64,000 nucleotides of DNA, from contig JAEDCY010000005.1 of assembly GCA_016293915.1 (NCBI GenBank), forward strand, positions 43,277 to 107,276. The letters run 5' to 3'. The DNA is from Treponema sp. (GTDB lineage Bacteria; Spirochaetota; Spirochaetia; Treponematales; Treponemataceae). The notes beneath the pieces are model-generated. The model worked only from the letters and a program-made list of their open reading frames with translations, searched no databases and was not told the DNA's origin. The translations under genes were made by a program, and so were the position numbers. This document shows positions 33,676-41,424 of the stretch, in pieces. Numbering within the stretch: the stretch's first letter is position 1; each line of letters starts with the position of its first letter.

Positions 33676-34092
33676 ATGAAGAAATTTACCTTTGAACTTC
33701 AGAAAGTCCTCGAATTCCGTAACTTCGAAAAAGAACAGGCAGAAGGCGAACTTGCAAAGGCTCTTGCCGTAGAAACTGAAATAAATGATAATCTGAAAAA
33801 AATCGCACAGAACTATTCAGCTGTAAAAGCCAGTATGAAAGGTAATCTTGATTTTCAGGACGTAATGGCACAAAGTCAGTACAACAATCTTCTTGAATAT
33901 CAGAAAGAAGAACTCTTAAAACAACTTGCACAGGCTAAACTTGTTAGTGAACAAAAGCGTGAAGTCCTGCGCGAATGCATGAAAAAAACAACAGCCCTCG
34001 AAAAACTTCGCGAAAAACAGCTTGATGAATGGAAACAAGCTGCCGACTACGAGGAAGCAGAATTATTGGATGAAGTGAAGAATAAATTATAG
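33676..34092 (+). CDS. fliJ: Flagellar protein FliJ
   Basis: 138 residues, almost all helix and heptads (FTFELQKVLEFRNFEKEQAEGELAKALAVE ... KREVLRECMKKTTALEKLREKQLDEWKQAADYEEAELLDEV). Size, the opening FELQKVLEFR and position after fliI match FliJ, the coiled-coil stalk of the export ATPase ring. No good ribosome site is seen after the inserted repeat, so expression may be lower than that of fliI. Last gene of the operon. Confidence 0.9.
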   Translation: MKKFTFELQKVLEFRNFEKEQAEGELAKALAVETEINDNLKKIAQNYSAVKASMKGNLDFQDVMAQSQYNNLLEYQKEELLKQLAQAKLVSEQKREVLRECMKKTTALEKLREKQLDEWKQAADYEEAELLDEVKNKL

Positions 34093-34173
34093 TGATATTG
34101 TTGTCATTTCCCAGTTAAAAAAATGTCATTCTCCAGTTTAGGAAATATGTTATTTCCATTACGATAATGTGTC

Positions 34174-34250
34174 ATTCCCCGGCTTGACCGGGGAATCTTT
34201 TTTTTATATCGTACTTATTTGTCATTGTCCGACTTGACCGGACAATCTTT
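34174..34250 (+). terminator. Two tandem ATTCCCCGG-family hairpins ending the flagellar operon
   Basis: First hairpin: ATTCCCCGG (34174-34182), loop CTTGA, CCGGGGAAT (34188-34196), then a long T-run. Second: ATTGTCCG (34224-34231), CGGACAAT (34239-34246), then TTTT. Arms differ between copies but stay paired. Degraded fragments of the same unit lie at 34113-34150, and an inverse copy lies at 35783-35810. Confidence 0.85.
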
Positions 34251-34302
34251 TAATCTAATTATTTCTCTTGCTTTTTATCCAATGTATTATTACTTTAATA
34301 AT

Positions 34303-34590
34303 ATGAAAGAATACTATGTATATATCCTTTCAAACTCTACGAATTCAACTCTCTATGTTGGTATGACAAATGATTTATGTCGTCGTCTCTATGAACATAA
34401 GAACAAATTGATTCCTGGATTCACAAAAAAATACAATATCCATAAGCTAGTTTATTTTGAAAAAACAACTGATGTAAAAGCTGCAATTCAACGGGAAAAG
34501 AGATTGAAAAAATGGAATCGTGAGTGGAAATTTGAATTAATTAAGACGAATAATCCAAATCTAAATGATTTAAGTGAAGAATGGGCGTAA
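34303..34590 (+). CDS. GIY-YIG domain protein
   Basis: 95 residues from ATG 34303. The single GIY-YIG domain has YYVYILSNSTNSTLYVGMTNDLCRRLYEHK (the Y-V-Y and Y-V-G halves with Arg in RRLYEH) and ends with LKKWNREWKFELI. Such short stand-alone proteins (UPF0213/YhbQ type) are common and often of unknown role; some cut branched or damaged DNA. It lies directly after the repeat-rich segment that ends the flagellar operon, and its close neighbours are repeats and a small XRE gene. No ribosome site is obvious. Confidence 0.88.
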   Translation: MKEYYVYILSNSTNSTLYVGMTNDLCRRLYEHKNKLIPGFTKKYNIHKLVYFEKTTDVKAAIQREKRLKKWNREWKFELIKTNNPNLNDLSEEWA

Positions 34591-34598
34591 CTGCGTAA

Positions 34599-34805
34599 TC
34601 AAATAAAGAAATCTTTTAATTGCAAATCCATTGCATGTGCTATTTTTGTAAGTGTTTCTAAAGATGGAATTGTCGTTTTAGATTCAATATAAAAAAGATG
34701 ACTTCTTGATACTCCAGATTCTAAAGAAAGATTTAATATAGAAATATTTCTTTCTTTTCTGAATTTGCGAATCTTATCAATAACCTCTTCGACTTCTTTT
34801 TCCAT
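34599..34805 (-). CDS. Small XRE-family HTH regulator
   Basis: 68 residues, just an HTH: VIDKIRKFRKERNISILNLSLESGVSRSHLFYIESKTTIPSLETLTKIAHAMDLQLKDFFI. It is divergent from the gene at 34891; the space between holds two identical CTCTAAATATAGAG palindromes. This is the layout of a phage-like or toxin-antitoxin-like repressor controlling a divergent promoter. Convergent with the GIY-YIG gene. Confidence 0.85.
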   Translation of the reverse strand: MEKEVEEVIDKIRKFRKERNISILNLSLESGVSRSHLFYIESKTTIPSLETLTKIAHAMDLQLKDFFI

Positions 34806-34813
34806 TTTTAAAC

Positions 34814-34870
34814 TTGCTCTAAATATAGAGTAGTGTTATACTTGAAATATCGAAACTCTAAATATAGAGT
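34814..34870 (+). promoter_or_regulatory. Promoter flanked by two identical palindromic operators
   Basis: CTCTAAATATAGAG occurs at 34817-34830 and 34856-34869, 39 bp centre to centre. TTGCTC (34814-34819) and TATACT (34837-34842), 17 bases apart, make a rightward promoter. The first operator covers the -35 and the second lies just after the expected start. This is a clear repressor-controlled promoter for the gene at 34891. Confidence 0.8.
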
Positions 34871-34890
34871 TGTTTTTGTAGGAGAAAAAA

Positions 34891-35193
34891 ATGGAATGGA
34901 AAGCAGAAGAAGATATTATATGTTGTGAAGTTTGTGTATATGAATATGTAATAAAAAAGAATGATACTGAGATAAAAACATGTATTGAAACAATAAAAAA
35001 ACATGCGTCTATTTGCAGAAGGGGTGAAGGATCGATTAAAAACAGAATTCAAAATATAAAATTTTGGCTAGATGAATTGTATATTGAAAATAACATTCCA
35101 GTAACACCATTATCTCACGCTGCAAATCAAACTAAAAAATGTCTATTAGATTGTCTAAAAAATACTGGAATATATGTTTTGAAAGAGGAATAA
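34891..35193 (+). CDS. Small cytoplasmic protein with a SIKNRIQNI motif, unknown function
   Basis: 100 residues, with four cysteines near the N-terminus and middle. It opens MEWKAEEDIICCEVCVYEYVIKK and has ASICRRGEGSIKNRIQNIKFWLDEL. The same motif order (W..EED...C..Y, then R..GSIK.R.QNI) is found as an N-terminal helical module of HNH-type or restriction-related proteins; here it stands alone. GTAGGAG at 34878-34884 is a good ribosome site. It is controlled by the palindromic operators upstream and starts a pair with the secreted protein 2 bases after its stop. Confidence 0.65.
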   Translation: MEWKAEEDIICCEVCVYEYVIKKNDTEIKTCIETIKKHASICRRGEGSIKNRIQNIKFWLDELYIENNIPVTPLSHAANQTKKCLLDCLKNTGIYVLKEE

Positions 35194-35195
35194 AA

Positions 35196-35741
35196 ATGAA
35201 AAAAATAATTTGTATATTTTTCTTATTTTCAATTATTATATTAAATTTATTTTCACAAAATCATCCATTACAACAAGCAAAAAAACACGCAAACAAACCA
35301 ATGCAAATAATGGGAATTACATATAATTCGACACTTTCCCAAGTAAAAAAACAGTTTAATGAATGGAATATAGTTTATCATTCAACTGATGCAAATAATG
35401 GTATTCAAATTGAAAATATTACCTGGCAAGGTATTGTTTTTGAGTGGATAAACATTTTTTATGATAAGCGAAGTGGCCAAATTACACATATTCAATGCAG
35501 TCCTTCACAATCAGAAAGTAAGGATAATATAACTAGTTCCTTTAATCAAATCGTAGTTGGATTACCATTTCGAGAAGTAATTGAAAGTTATGTATATGGT
35601 GTTCAATTTAATACATACATTTATAATGGAAAAGATAGTAGTGAATGTGCTGTCTTTGTAAGAGAAAAAAGTATGTATTGGGATAGATTTTATTTTTCCT
35701 TTTACTTTAATGGACAGATGCTGGATAGTTATAAAGAATAA
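35196..35741 (+). CDS. Small secreted protein, unknown function
   Basis: 181 residues from ATG 35196. Signal peptide MKKIICIFFLFSIIILNLFSQN, with cleavage near LFSQ. The mature part has two similar modules: GITYNSTLSQVKKQFNEWNI...ITWQGIVFEWINIFYDKRSGQITHIQ and LPFREVIESYVYG...FYFSFYFNGQML. It is AT-rich even for this genome, as is the gene before it, suggesting recent transfer of the XRE-100aa-secreted cassette. No known motif. Confidence 0.65.
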   Translation: MKKIICIFFLFSIIILNLFSQNHPLQQAKKHANKPMQIMGITYNSTLSQVKKQFNEWNIVYHSTDANNGIQIENITWQGIVFEWINIFYDKRSGQITHIQCSPSQSESKDNITSSFNQIVVGLPFREVIESYVYGVQFNTYIYNGKDSSECAVFVREKSMYWDRFYFSFYFNGQMLDSYKE

Positions 35742-35782
35742 CAACATTTATCTTGTAATTTAATTAATCATTTATAAAATTA

Positions 35783-35810
35783 GATTCCCCGGTCAAGCCG
35801 GGGAATGACA
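35783..35810. repeat. ATTCCCCGG-family hairpin, inverse copy
   Basis: GATTCCCCGG-tcaa-GCCGGGGAAT followed by GACATT. It is the reverse orientation of the unit at 34174-34196 and lies between the secreted-protein gene and the convergent nucleoside kinase, where it may stop both. Confidence 0.8.
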
Positions 35811-35843
35811 TTTATGGTCAAACACGGGAATGACACATAATGC

Positions 35844-37511
35844 CTAATACTTGAACGCAGAGCCTCCAATAAATTCTCTTATGATAGAGCGTGGTGGTAC
35901 TGCACTTGGCGAAATTGTTGAAAAGTTCTCGAGGAACTGGAGCAATCTTCTTGCCTCTGCGTATTCTTTTTCCATAGGAGTAACCTGGCGGAGAAGTGGT
36001 GCTGCATAAACACGAAGTACCGAAAGTTCATAATCCAGTGCTGTGTTCAAAACTGCATCTGCATTGTTCTGGAAAGGGAAGATGTGAAGCTCTTCGCCAC
36101 GGCGAACGCTCGGCCACATTTCAATTGTTCCTGCAGCTGGTTTTCCTCGGAAGTTATTGTCGCGGACAATGCGGCGGATAAGTCGGTTATCGCTGGTTGA
36201 AATGCGGTTGTGGTCATCAAGGTTGAGCTGGGTGAGGGCAGAAAGGTAAATCTTAAACTTGAGCTCTGGTGCAACCTTTGGAGTAAGCTTGTCATTTAAG
36301 CCGTGGATTCCTTCTAGAATAAGAATCTCATTTTCTGCAAGACGGAGTTTGTTTTTCTCTTCAAAATATGAAGTTCCTGTGTGGAAGTCATAGGTTGGAA
36401 TTATTACTTCTTTTCCATTAAACAAATCAACAAGCTGGTTGTTCAAAAGCTCAATGTTCAAAGCTTCAAGACATTCATAGTCCGGCTTACCTTCTGCATC
36501 AAGCGGAGTTTTGTCGTGGCCAACATAGTAGCAGTCAAGACTGATTACTTTTGGCTGGTAGCCCATAGCCTGAAGCTCGAGGGCAAGTTTTTTAGCCGAA
36601 GTTGTTTTTCCGGAAGAAGAAGGCCCCGCAATCAAAACTACACGGACAGTTTTTTTCTCTACAATCTGAGAAGCAATCTTTGAAATGTTTTTCTGCTGGT
36701 AGATCTCGGTGATTTCGATAAAATCGTTAATCTTTCGTTTTCCAATCAGCTCGTTGAGGGAAGCCGCAGATGTAACGTTCATTCTCTTTCCCCATTCCTT
36801 GTACTTACTGTAAATCTCAAAGAGCTTAGGCTGGTCTTCAAATTTTGTAAGCTTGTCCGGGTCAGAAGATTTAGGGAAGCGGAGTAAGAATCCATCTCCG
36901 TATTTCATAAGTTCAAAGGTCTTAAGAACGCTTGTAGAAAGAACAAGAGGACCAAAGTACAAATCAGAAAAGTCCCCAATCGAATTGATTTTGATTGTCG
37001 GAGTACAGTTGAATTTAATCTGCTTTCGGGTTTCTACAAGATAGAGTTTTTCAAAAAGTTCTGCTGCCTTTGCGTAAGGAATTGTCTCTGTTGTGATAGG
37101 GATGTCCTTTTCAACAAGAGCATTCATTTCGGCAGTAAGCTGTTTGATTTCCTTGTCAGTAATCTTTTTTGCACCTTCAAGAGTGTAGTAATAACCGTAA
37201 CCCAGGCTGTGGCCTACAAGAAGGCGGGCTTTTGGAAAAAGATTGTGAGCGGCTGCGGCCAGTAAGAGACAGAGAGAGCGGCGGTAAACTGCAGCTCCAT
37301 CCTTTGATTTAGCCACAACCGGCTCAAGTACTGCGTCATAAGTAAGAGGCATGTCCAAAGGACAGATTTCGTTACTTATTCTTACTGCGTAAATTTCTTT
37401 ATCCGGGATTCCAAAGTTTCCTGTAATTACAGAAACAGGTGTTCCATATGGAACCAGTTTTTTAGTTATTTCTTTTTCGTCTTTTACAAATGTAATGCTG
37501 ATGTCGTTCAT
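35844..37511 (-). CDS. Nucleoside (uridine) kinase with threonyl-tRNA-synthetase-like N-terminus
   Basis: 555 residues. N-terminal TGS-like domain (1-65), then a ThrRS second-additional-domain-like region (AAAHNLFPKARLLVGHSLGYGYYYT), then a P-loop kinase: Walker A GPSSSGKTTSAK (296-307), VISLDCYYVGHD, YDFHTGTSYFEE and LILEGIHGLND. These fusion kinases are common in spirochaetes, clostridia and Thermotoga and are annotated as uridine kinase or phosphoribulokinase-like; the exact substrate is untested. No neighbour in the same operon. Confidence 0.88.
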   Translation of the reverse strand: MNDISITFVKDEKEITKKLVPYGTPVSVITGNFGIPDKEIYAVRISNEICPLDMPLTYDAVLEPVVAKSKDGAAVYRRSLCLLLAAAAHNLFPKARLLVGHSLGYGYYYTLEGAKKITDKEIKQLTAEMNALVEKDIPITTETIPYAKAAELFEKLYLVETRKQIKFNCTPTIKINSIGDFSDLYFGPLVLSTSVLKTFELMKYGDGFLLRFPKSSDPDKLTKFEDQPKLFEIYSKYKEWGKRMNVTSAASLNELIGKRKINDFIEITEIYQQKNISKIASQIVEKKTVRVVLIAGPSSSGKTTSAKKLALELQAMGYQPKVISLDCYYVGHDKTPLDAEGKPDYECLEALNIELLNNQLVDLFNGKEVIIPTYDFHTGTSYFEEKNKLRLAENEILILEGIHGLNDKLTPKVAPELKFKIYLSALTQLNLDDHNRISTSDNRLIRRIVRDNNFRGKPAAGTIEMWPSVRRGEELHIFPFQNNADAVLNTALDYELSVLRVYAAPLLRQVTPMEKEYAEARRLLQFLENFSTISPSAVPPRSIIREFIGGSAFKY

Positions 37512-37912
37512 GATAGATACCTCACTGTTGTTCGATTTTTCTTCTCCGATTTTTCTATTATATAGGCGAATATGGGATTTTGGAAGAAAAATCGATGTGA
37601 GCTACAGGGCTTCCGCATTATAAACGCTTTTCCGTAATGTTGGCGCGAAGGAGCGGGGAGTGGTTCAAAAATACTCTTTTTGTGGCTGCTGCGAAGCGGC
37701 AGTTCAATAGACTATGAGCTAAAGCACCTGGCTATATGGTATGATAACGGCTTCTTTTTGATCTAAAGTCTTTTTCATGTAACGGAAACTCATTCCGCGA
37801 AAAATCAGTAGTACAAAAGATAAAAAAGCGTTATAATTTATAGAAATGCTGAGTTTGTTTCAGCATCTTATAAACTGATTCCGAAACTAATTCGGAGTGG
37901 CAGAAGGGCTTT
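37512..37912. other. 400-base intergenic region with a structured repeat element (copy A)
   Basis: No protein-coding gene. At 37640-37715 it carries copy A of a structured element shared with 58141-58250 (see findings): TTGGCGCGAAGGAG, an AAAAA...CTTTTTG stretch, and the hairpin GCTGC-TGCGAA-GCGGCAG type. TATAAT at 37832-37837 is a possible promoter for the phosphoribosyltransferase. A decayed ATGCTGA...TTCAGCAT / ATTCCGAA repeat occupies 37846-37904. I see no tRNA. Confidence 0.6.
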
Positions 37913-38530
37913 ATGATTAAAGAATTTTTACCTTATGACGTTGTTCGCAATGATGCATTAAAACTTGCTCATAAAATTTATAAAGACGGCTTTATCCCTG
38001 ATGTAATTTATTGTTCACTACGTGGTGGTGCTTACATGGCAAACGTAATCAGTGAATATTTTAAAATTATCAGTAAGCGAGAAAGTTTTCATCCTGTTTT
38101 GTATGCAGGCGTAGTTGCCCGTTCTTATTCTGATGTTGCCCAGCATACCAAAGTTTTTATCGACGGATGGACATATCCTCCAGAAAACTTGCGTCCAGGT
38201 GACAAGATTCTTTTAGTTGATGATATTTTTGATTCAGGCCGTACAATCAATTCGCTTGTTGAAACTTTGATTAACAGCCGCGGTATGCCTCGTGAGGATA
38301 TCAAGGTTGTTGTTCATGACTATAAATATTTTACTTATCAGGAAGAACAGCTTCCTATTCAGCCTGATTATTATTGCCGTAAGTTTGTGATTAATAATCC
38401 TGATGAAAACCGCTGGATTCATTATATGAGCCATGAACTTGTAGGACTTTCAAAAGAAGAACTGGAAAAGAATTATTATTCTCAAGATTCGGAACTTCGC
38501 GATATTCTCGGACCTTTCCTCGAATCATAG
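37913..38530 (+). CDS. Type I phosphoribosyltransferase (hypoxanthine/xanthine-guanine-like)
   Basis: 205 residues. The PRPP-binding loop is KILLVDDIFDSGRTINSLVETL (about 98-119) with the paired acidic residues, and CSLRGGAYMANVI is the conserved PPi loop. The C-terminal stretch (YYCRKFVINNPDENRWIHYMSHEL) resembles xanthine-guanine type enzymes. It would salvage a purine base using PRPP. Ribosome site AGAAGGG. 8 bases before the surface-protein gene, so the two may share a transcript. Confidence 0.85.
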   Translation: MIKEFLPYDVVRNDALKLAHKIYKDGFIPDVIYCSLRGGAYMANVISEYFKIISKRESFHPVLYAGVVARSYSDVAQHTKVFIDGWTYPPENLRPGDKILLVDDIFDSGRTINSLVETLINSRGMPREDIKVVVHDYKYFTYQEEQLPIQPDYYCRKFVINNPDENRWIHYMSHELVGLSKEELEKNYYSQDSELRDILGPFLES

Positions 38531-38538
38531 GGAGAACT

Positions 38539-40662
38539 ATGAAAAAAAAGTTTCCTTCTATTGTTTGTACTTGTCTTTCATTTCTGATTTTTGTACTGCC
38601 ACTTTCTGCTGAAATTAATTTGCTCAGCCCGGTAAAGGGAGAGTGGGCAAATCGTCAGATGCTGGTTATTGATAATTCTGATGGAGGAGACTTTCTTTAT
38701 TCTGTTGATGGTGCGGACCCGGAAACTTTTGGTTTTGCTTATGATGGACCTGTTTTGCTTGATGTTGCGGGAGACGTTCAGCTTAATGTAACACGTATTA
38801 CGGGTGACGGAAAAAAAGAAAAAGTTTCTGTAAAATACACTGTAAAAACAGATGATGGTTCTAAAACTTCTTATAAAAATTTTATACAAACCTTTTTCGA
38901 TGGTGGAATATTAAATTACAGCGCAGGAAGCCAGCTTACAATTCCTGGCGATTTTCTGTTTTATATTGGGCTTCCACCAGAAGATAATATGCCGGAAAAT
39001 TATATGCCTGCCCGTACCTTACAGCTTTCTTCTTTAAGTGTGCTGTCTCGCTATATACCGTGTACAATTTTTGATAAAGCTCGAAATGTAAAATATCGTT
39101 TTATAATCAAAACATATCCACAATCTGCCGGTGTCTTCAGTCATAGAGATGTTCCTTTTGAGGTTTCAGACTGGGAGACAGTAACTTTTACAAATAATAA
39201 GTTTATATATAAAATTGATTCAGAATACTGGGGGCTTCCGAGAGAGCCTGTAAAACTAGATCGTTCAGTGAGCCATATGATTTCATGGCAACCTATTGAT
39301 TATGATGCAGGTAATCCGATTGAATTTTTTGTGCTGCCTCCAAAACCAGAGATTGTACGTGATGAAACATCAGATGGAAGTCTGGTTTATTCCATCCGTG
39401 GAGATGATGCTTACGCTTTGAGTATAATGAATGAGTTGGACGGAACTTATTCTGAACTTTTTACCCGTATTGGAATTGATGCTTTTTACGGTGATGAAGT
39501 TTCTGGTTCTGCTACACTCGGTATTTTTGCAAATTCAGTTTATCAGGGAAATATTTCCGTCTCATACGATATCAACCGAAAACCTCCTCAAATTCCGGTC
39601 ATAAAAACTAATGCCCAGGGATTCGTTTCACGCGGTGATGTAGATGTAAAGATTTCCGGTATGCGTGGAACAGATTTATATATTGCTTTGAGTGAGCCGC
39701 TTGCACTGGAGGAATCTGATATTTCTTATTCTTCTGATGATAAGATTTTCAAAAATGTACCGCTTGGTGAATATCGAAAAGTAAAGGGCGAAAGTTTCTC
39801 TTTGCATTGGACTCAAAATGGTTTGAATCCTGTTTATTATAAAGTTTCTGCTTATTCAAAAACTGACGAAAATGCAAGCAGTCCTGTTGAGTTTGCAGTT
39901 GTAATTGATCAGTCAAATTATTATTTTGATGCTTCTGGCGATGCTGAGCTTGCAGATGGAACGGCTGCTCATCCGTTTACAGATTTTAAGCAGCTCAAAT
40001 CTGCACTTCTTAATCAGAGAGTGGTTAAGCTTTCTGTAAAGGGAGAAATGGTAATTAGCGAGGCTTACAATATTTCTTCTAATTTTGAAGTTTTTAATGG
40101 GGGTGATGCTCGGCTTAAATTTGGAGCTGATGGATCATTTGTTGTAAAAACATCTACACTGGAGATTTCTGACTGTAGAATTTCAAACACATCTGAAATA
40201 AGTAAGAAATCGATTGTGCCGTTAATAAAACTTGAAAATTCTGTACTTACTATGAAAAATTGTGTTATTGCTGCAGATTTTACCAGAAACGGTACTGTAA
40301 TCGATGCAAGCAATGCGATAATCAATATTTCTGATACTATGGTTTCTGCAAATGCAGTTTCCTATGCATCATTTATTGCGGCAGTAAAATCCCGCATCTC
40401 AATCAGAAATTCTTCTGTAAGTACAAATGCTGATACAAGCGTTATTATTTCTGCAGACGGCGGAAATGTAACGGCTCAAAAAAATGATTTTCTTGTAAGC
40501 GGTGGAAACGGTCGTATTGCAGAACTATTTTCTGTAAAAGCTGCTTTTATTGAAAACAACTTTAAAGCCCGTCTCACAAATACAACAAGTAAAATCCAGC
40601 CGCTTTACGTGAATAAGGCAACAAAACTTACAGATGAAAAAAACATCTTGCAGGGCTTCTAA
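38539..40662 (+). CDS. Large exported protein with beta-helix-like C-terminus
   Basis: 707 residues. Signal peptide MKKKFPSIVCTCLSFLIFVLPLSAEI. The N-terminal part has a repeated chitobiase-C-terminal-like strand pattern (DFLYSVDGADPETFGFAYDGPVLLDVAGDVQLNVTRI). The C-terminal 220 residues read as a right-handed beta-helix: DGTAAHPFTDFKQLKSALLNQRVVKLSVKGEMVI, then repeated N/S/T-rich turns (ISDCRISN, MKNCVIAADF, IRNSSVSTNA). The first of these is the typical DUF1565 or pectate-lyase-like start. Probably periplasmic or surface exposed; no catalytic residues recognised. It abuts rnhB with no gap. Confidence 0.78.
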   Translation: MKKKFPSIVCTCLSFLIFVLPLSAEINLLSPVKGEWANRQMLVIDNSDGGDFLYSVDGADPETFGFAYDGPVLLDVAGDVQLNVTRITGDGKKEKVSVKYTVKTDDGSKTSYKNFIQTFFDGGILNYSAGSQLTIPGDFLFYIGLPPEDNMPENYMPARTLQLSSLSVLSRYIPCTIFDKARNVKYRFIIKTYPQSAGVFSHRDVPFEVSDWETVTFTNNKFIYKIDSEYWGLPREPVKLDRSVSHMISWQPIDYDAGNPIEFFVLPPKPEIVRDETSDGSLVYSIRGDDAYALSIMNELDGTYSELFTRIGIDAFYGDEVSGSATLGIFANSVYQGNISVSYDINRKPPQIPVIKTNAQGFVSRGDVDVKISGMRGTDLYIALSEPLALEESDISYSSDDKIFKNVPLGEYRKVKGESFSLHWTQNGLNPVYYKVSAYSKTDENASSPVEFAVVIDQSNYYFDASGDAELADGTAAHPFTDFKQLKSALLNQRVVKLSVKGEMVISEAYNISSNFEVFNGGDARLKFGADGSFVVKTSTLEISDCRISNTSEISKKSIVPLIKLENSVLTMKNCVIAADFTRNGTVIDASNAIINISDTMVSANAVSYASFIAAVKSRISIRNSSVSTNADTSVIISADGGNVTAQKNDFLVSGGNGRIAELFSVKAAFIENNFKARLTNTTSKIQPLYVNKATKLTDEKNILQGF

Positions 40663-41268
40663 ATGTCAGATTCACATTTTATTCTTGAAGCAGGTTTTGA
40701 TGAAGCGGGCAGAGGTCCTCTTGCAGGACCTGTTTGTGCAGCAGCAGTAATTCTTCCTTCTGATTTTCCTGTTGAAATACTCAATGACTCAAAAAAGCTT
40801 ACAGAAAAAAAACGTCTTGCAGCAGAATCAGTGATTAAAGAAAAAGCCTGTTATGGAATTGCACTTGTAGATCATACAACAATCGATGAAATTAATATAC
40901 TCGAAGCAAGCATGCTGGCAATGAAAAATGCCTTTGAAGAGCTCATGAATAAATTTCCTGAGTGGTGCAGGCTGCAGGAACTAGCTGATTTTAATCAGAT
41001 AAAGCTTATCGGAATTACGGACGGTACTCGATGTCCTGATGTTCCGATTGAATGCCGCTGCGAGCCTAAAGCTGATGGAAAATATCCTTGTGTAATGGCA
41101 GCAAGTATTCTTGCTAAAACCTGTCGCGACCGTCTGATGCTGGAAATGGATAAAAAATATCCTGAATACGGATATGCAAAACACAAGGGCTACCCGACAA
41201 AAGCGCATAGGGAAGTCTGTCACAAGCTGGGGCCGTCCCCGATACAAAGATTGACTTTTAACTATTAG
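40663..41268 (+). CDS. rnhB: Ribonuclease HII
   Basis: 201 residues. Catalytic D13-E14 in EAGFDEAGRGPLAGPVCAAAV, then LNDSKKLTEKKR, IDEINILEASMLAM, KADGKYPCVMAASILAKTCRD, and the C-terminal YGYAKHKGYPTKAHREV. RNase HII removes ribonucleotides from DNA and RNA primers. ATG 40663 follows the previous stop directly; CAGGG upstream is a modest ribosome site. A composite repeat follows the gene. Confidence 0.97.
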   Translation: MSDSHFILEAGFDEAGRGPLAGPVCAAAVILPSDFPVEILNDSKKLTEKKRLAAESVIKEKACYGIALVDHTTIDEINILEASMLAMKNAFEELMNKFPEWCRLQELADFNQIKLIGITDGTRCPDVPIECRCEPKADGKYPCVMAASILAKTCRDRLMLEMDKKYPEYGYAKHKGYPTKAHREVCHKLGPSPIQRLTFNY

Positions 41269-41270
41269 TC

Positions 41271-41423
41271 ATCCCAACTATTAGTGTCATCCCGAACTTA
41301 GGGAGCGACGGCTGTAAGCCGGCAAAATGCTCCAGTGGAGCATTTTGAGCGAGTCTCCGAGCAGCTGTGCTGCGAAGGGGCAGGAATCTTTTTAATAGAT
41401 GCTGAAACAAGTTCAGCATGACA
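41271..41423. repeat. Composite intergenic repeat (GC-rich unit inside a double-hairpin repeat)
   Basis: The double-hairpin repeat is split: GTCATCCCGAACTT at its left and AGGAATCT...ATGCTGAA-acaag-TTCAGCATGAC at its right. Between them (41298-41388) is a GC-rich unit with GGCTGTAAGCC and the perfect hairpin AAAATGCTCC-AGT-GGAGCATTTT. This looks like one repeat inserted into another. Confidence 0.75.
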
Positions 41424-41424
41424 T

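Noticed and set aside
37660..37680. Possible tRNA T-arm (GAGTGGTTCAAAAATACTC)
   Set aside because: The loop is nine bases, not seven, and no acceptor, D or anticodon stems can be found around it.
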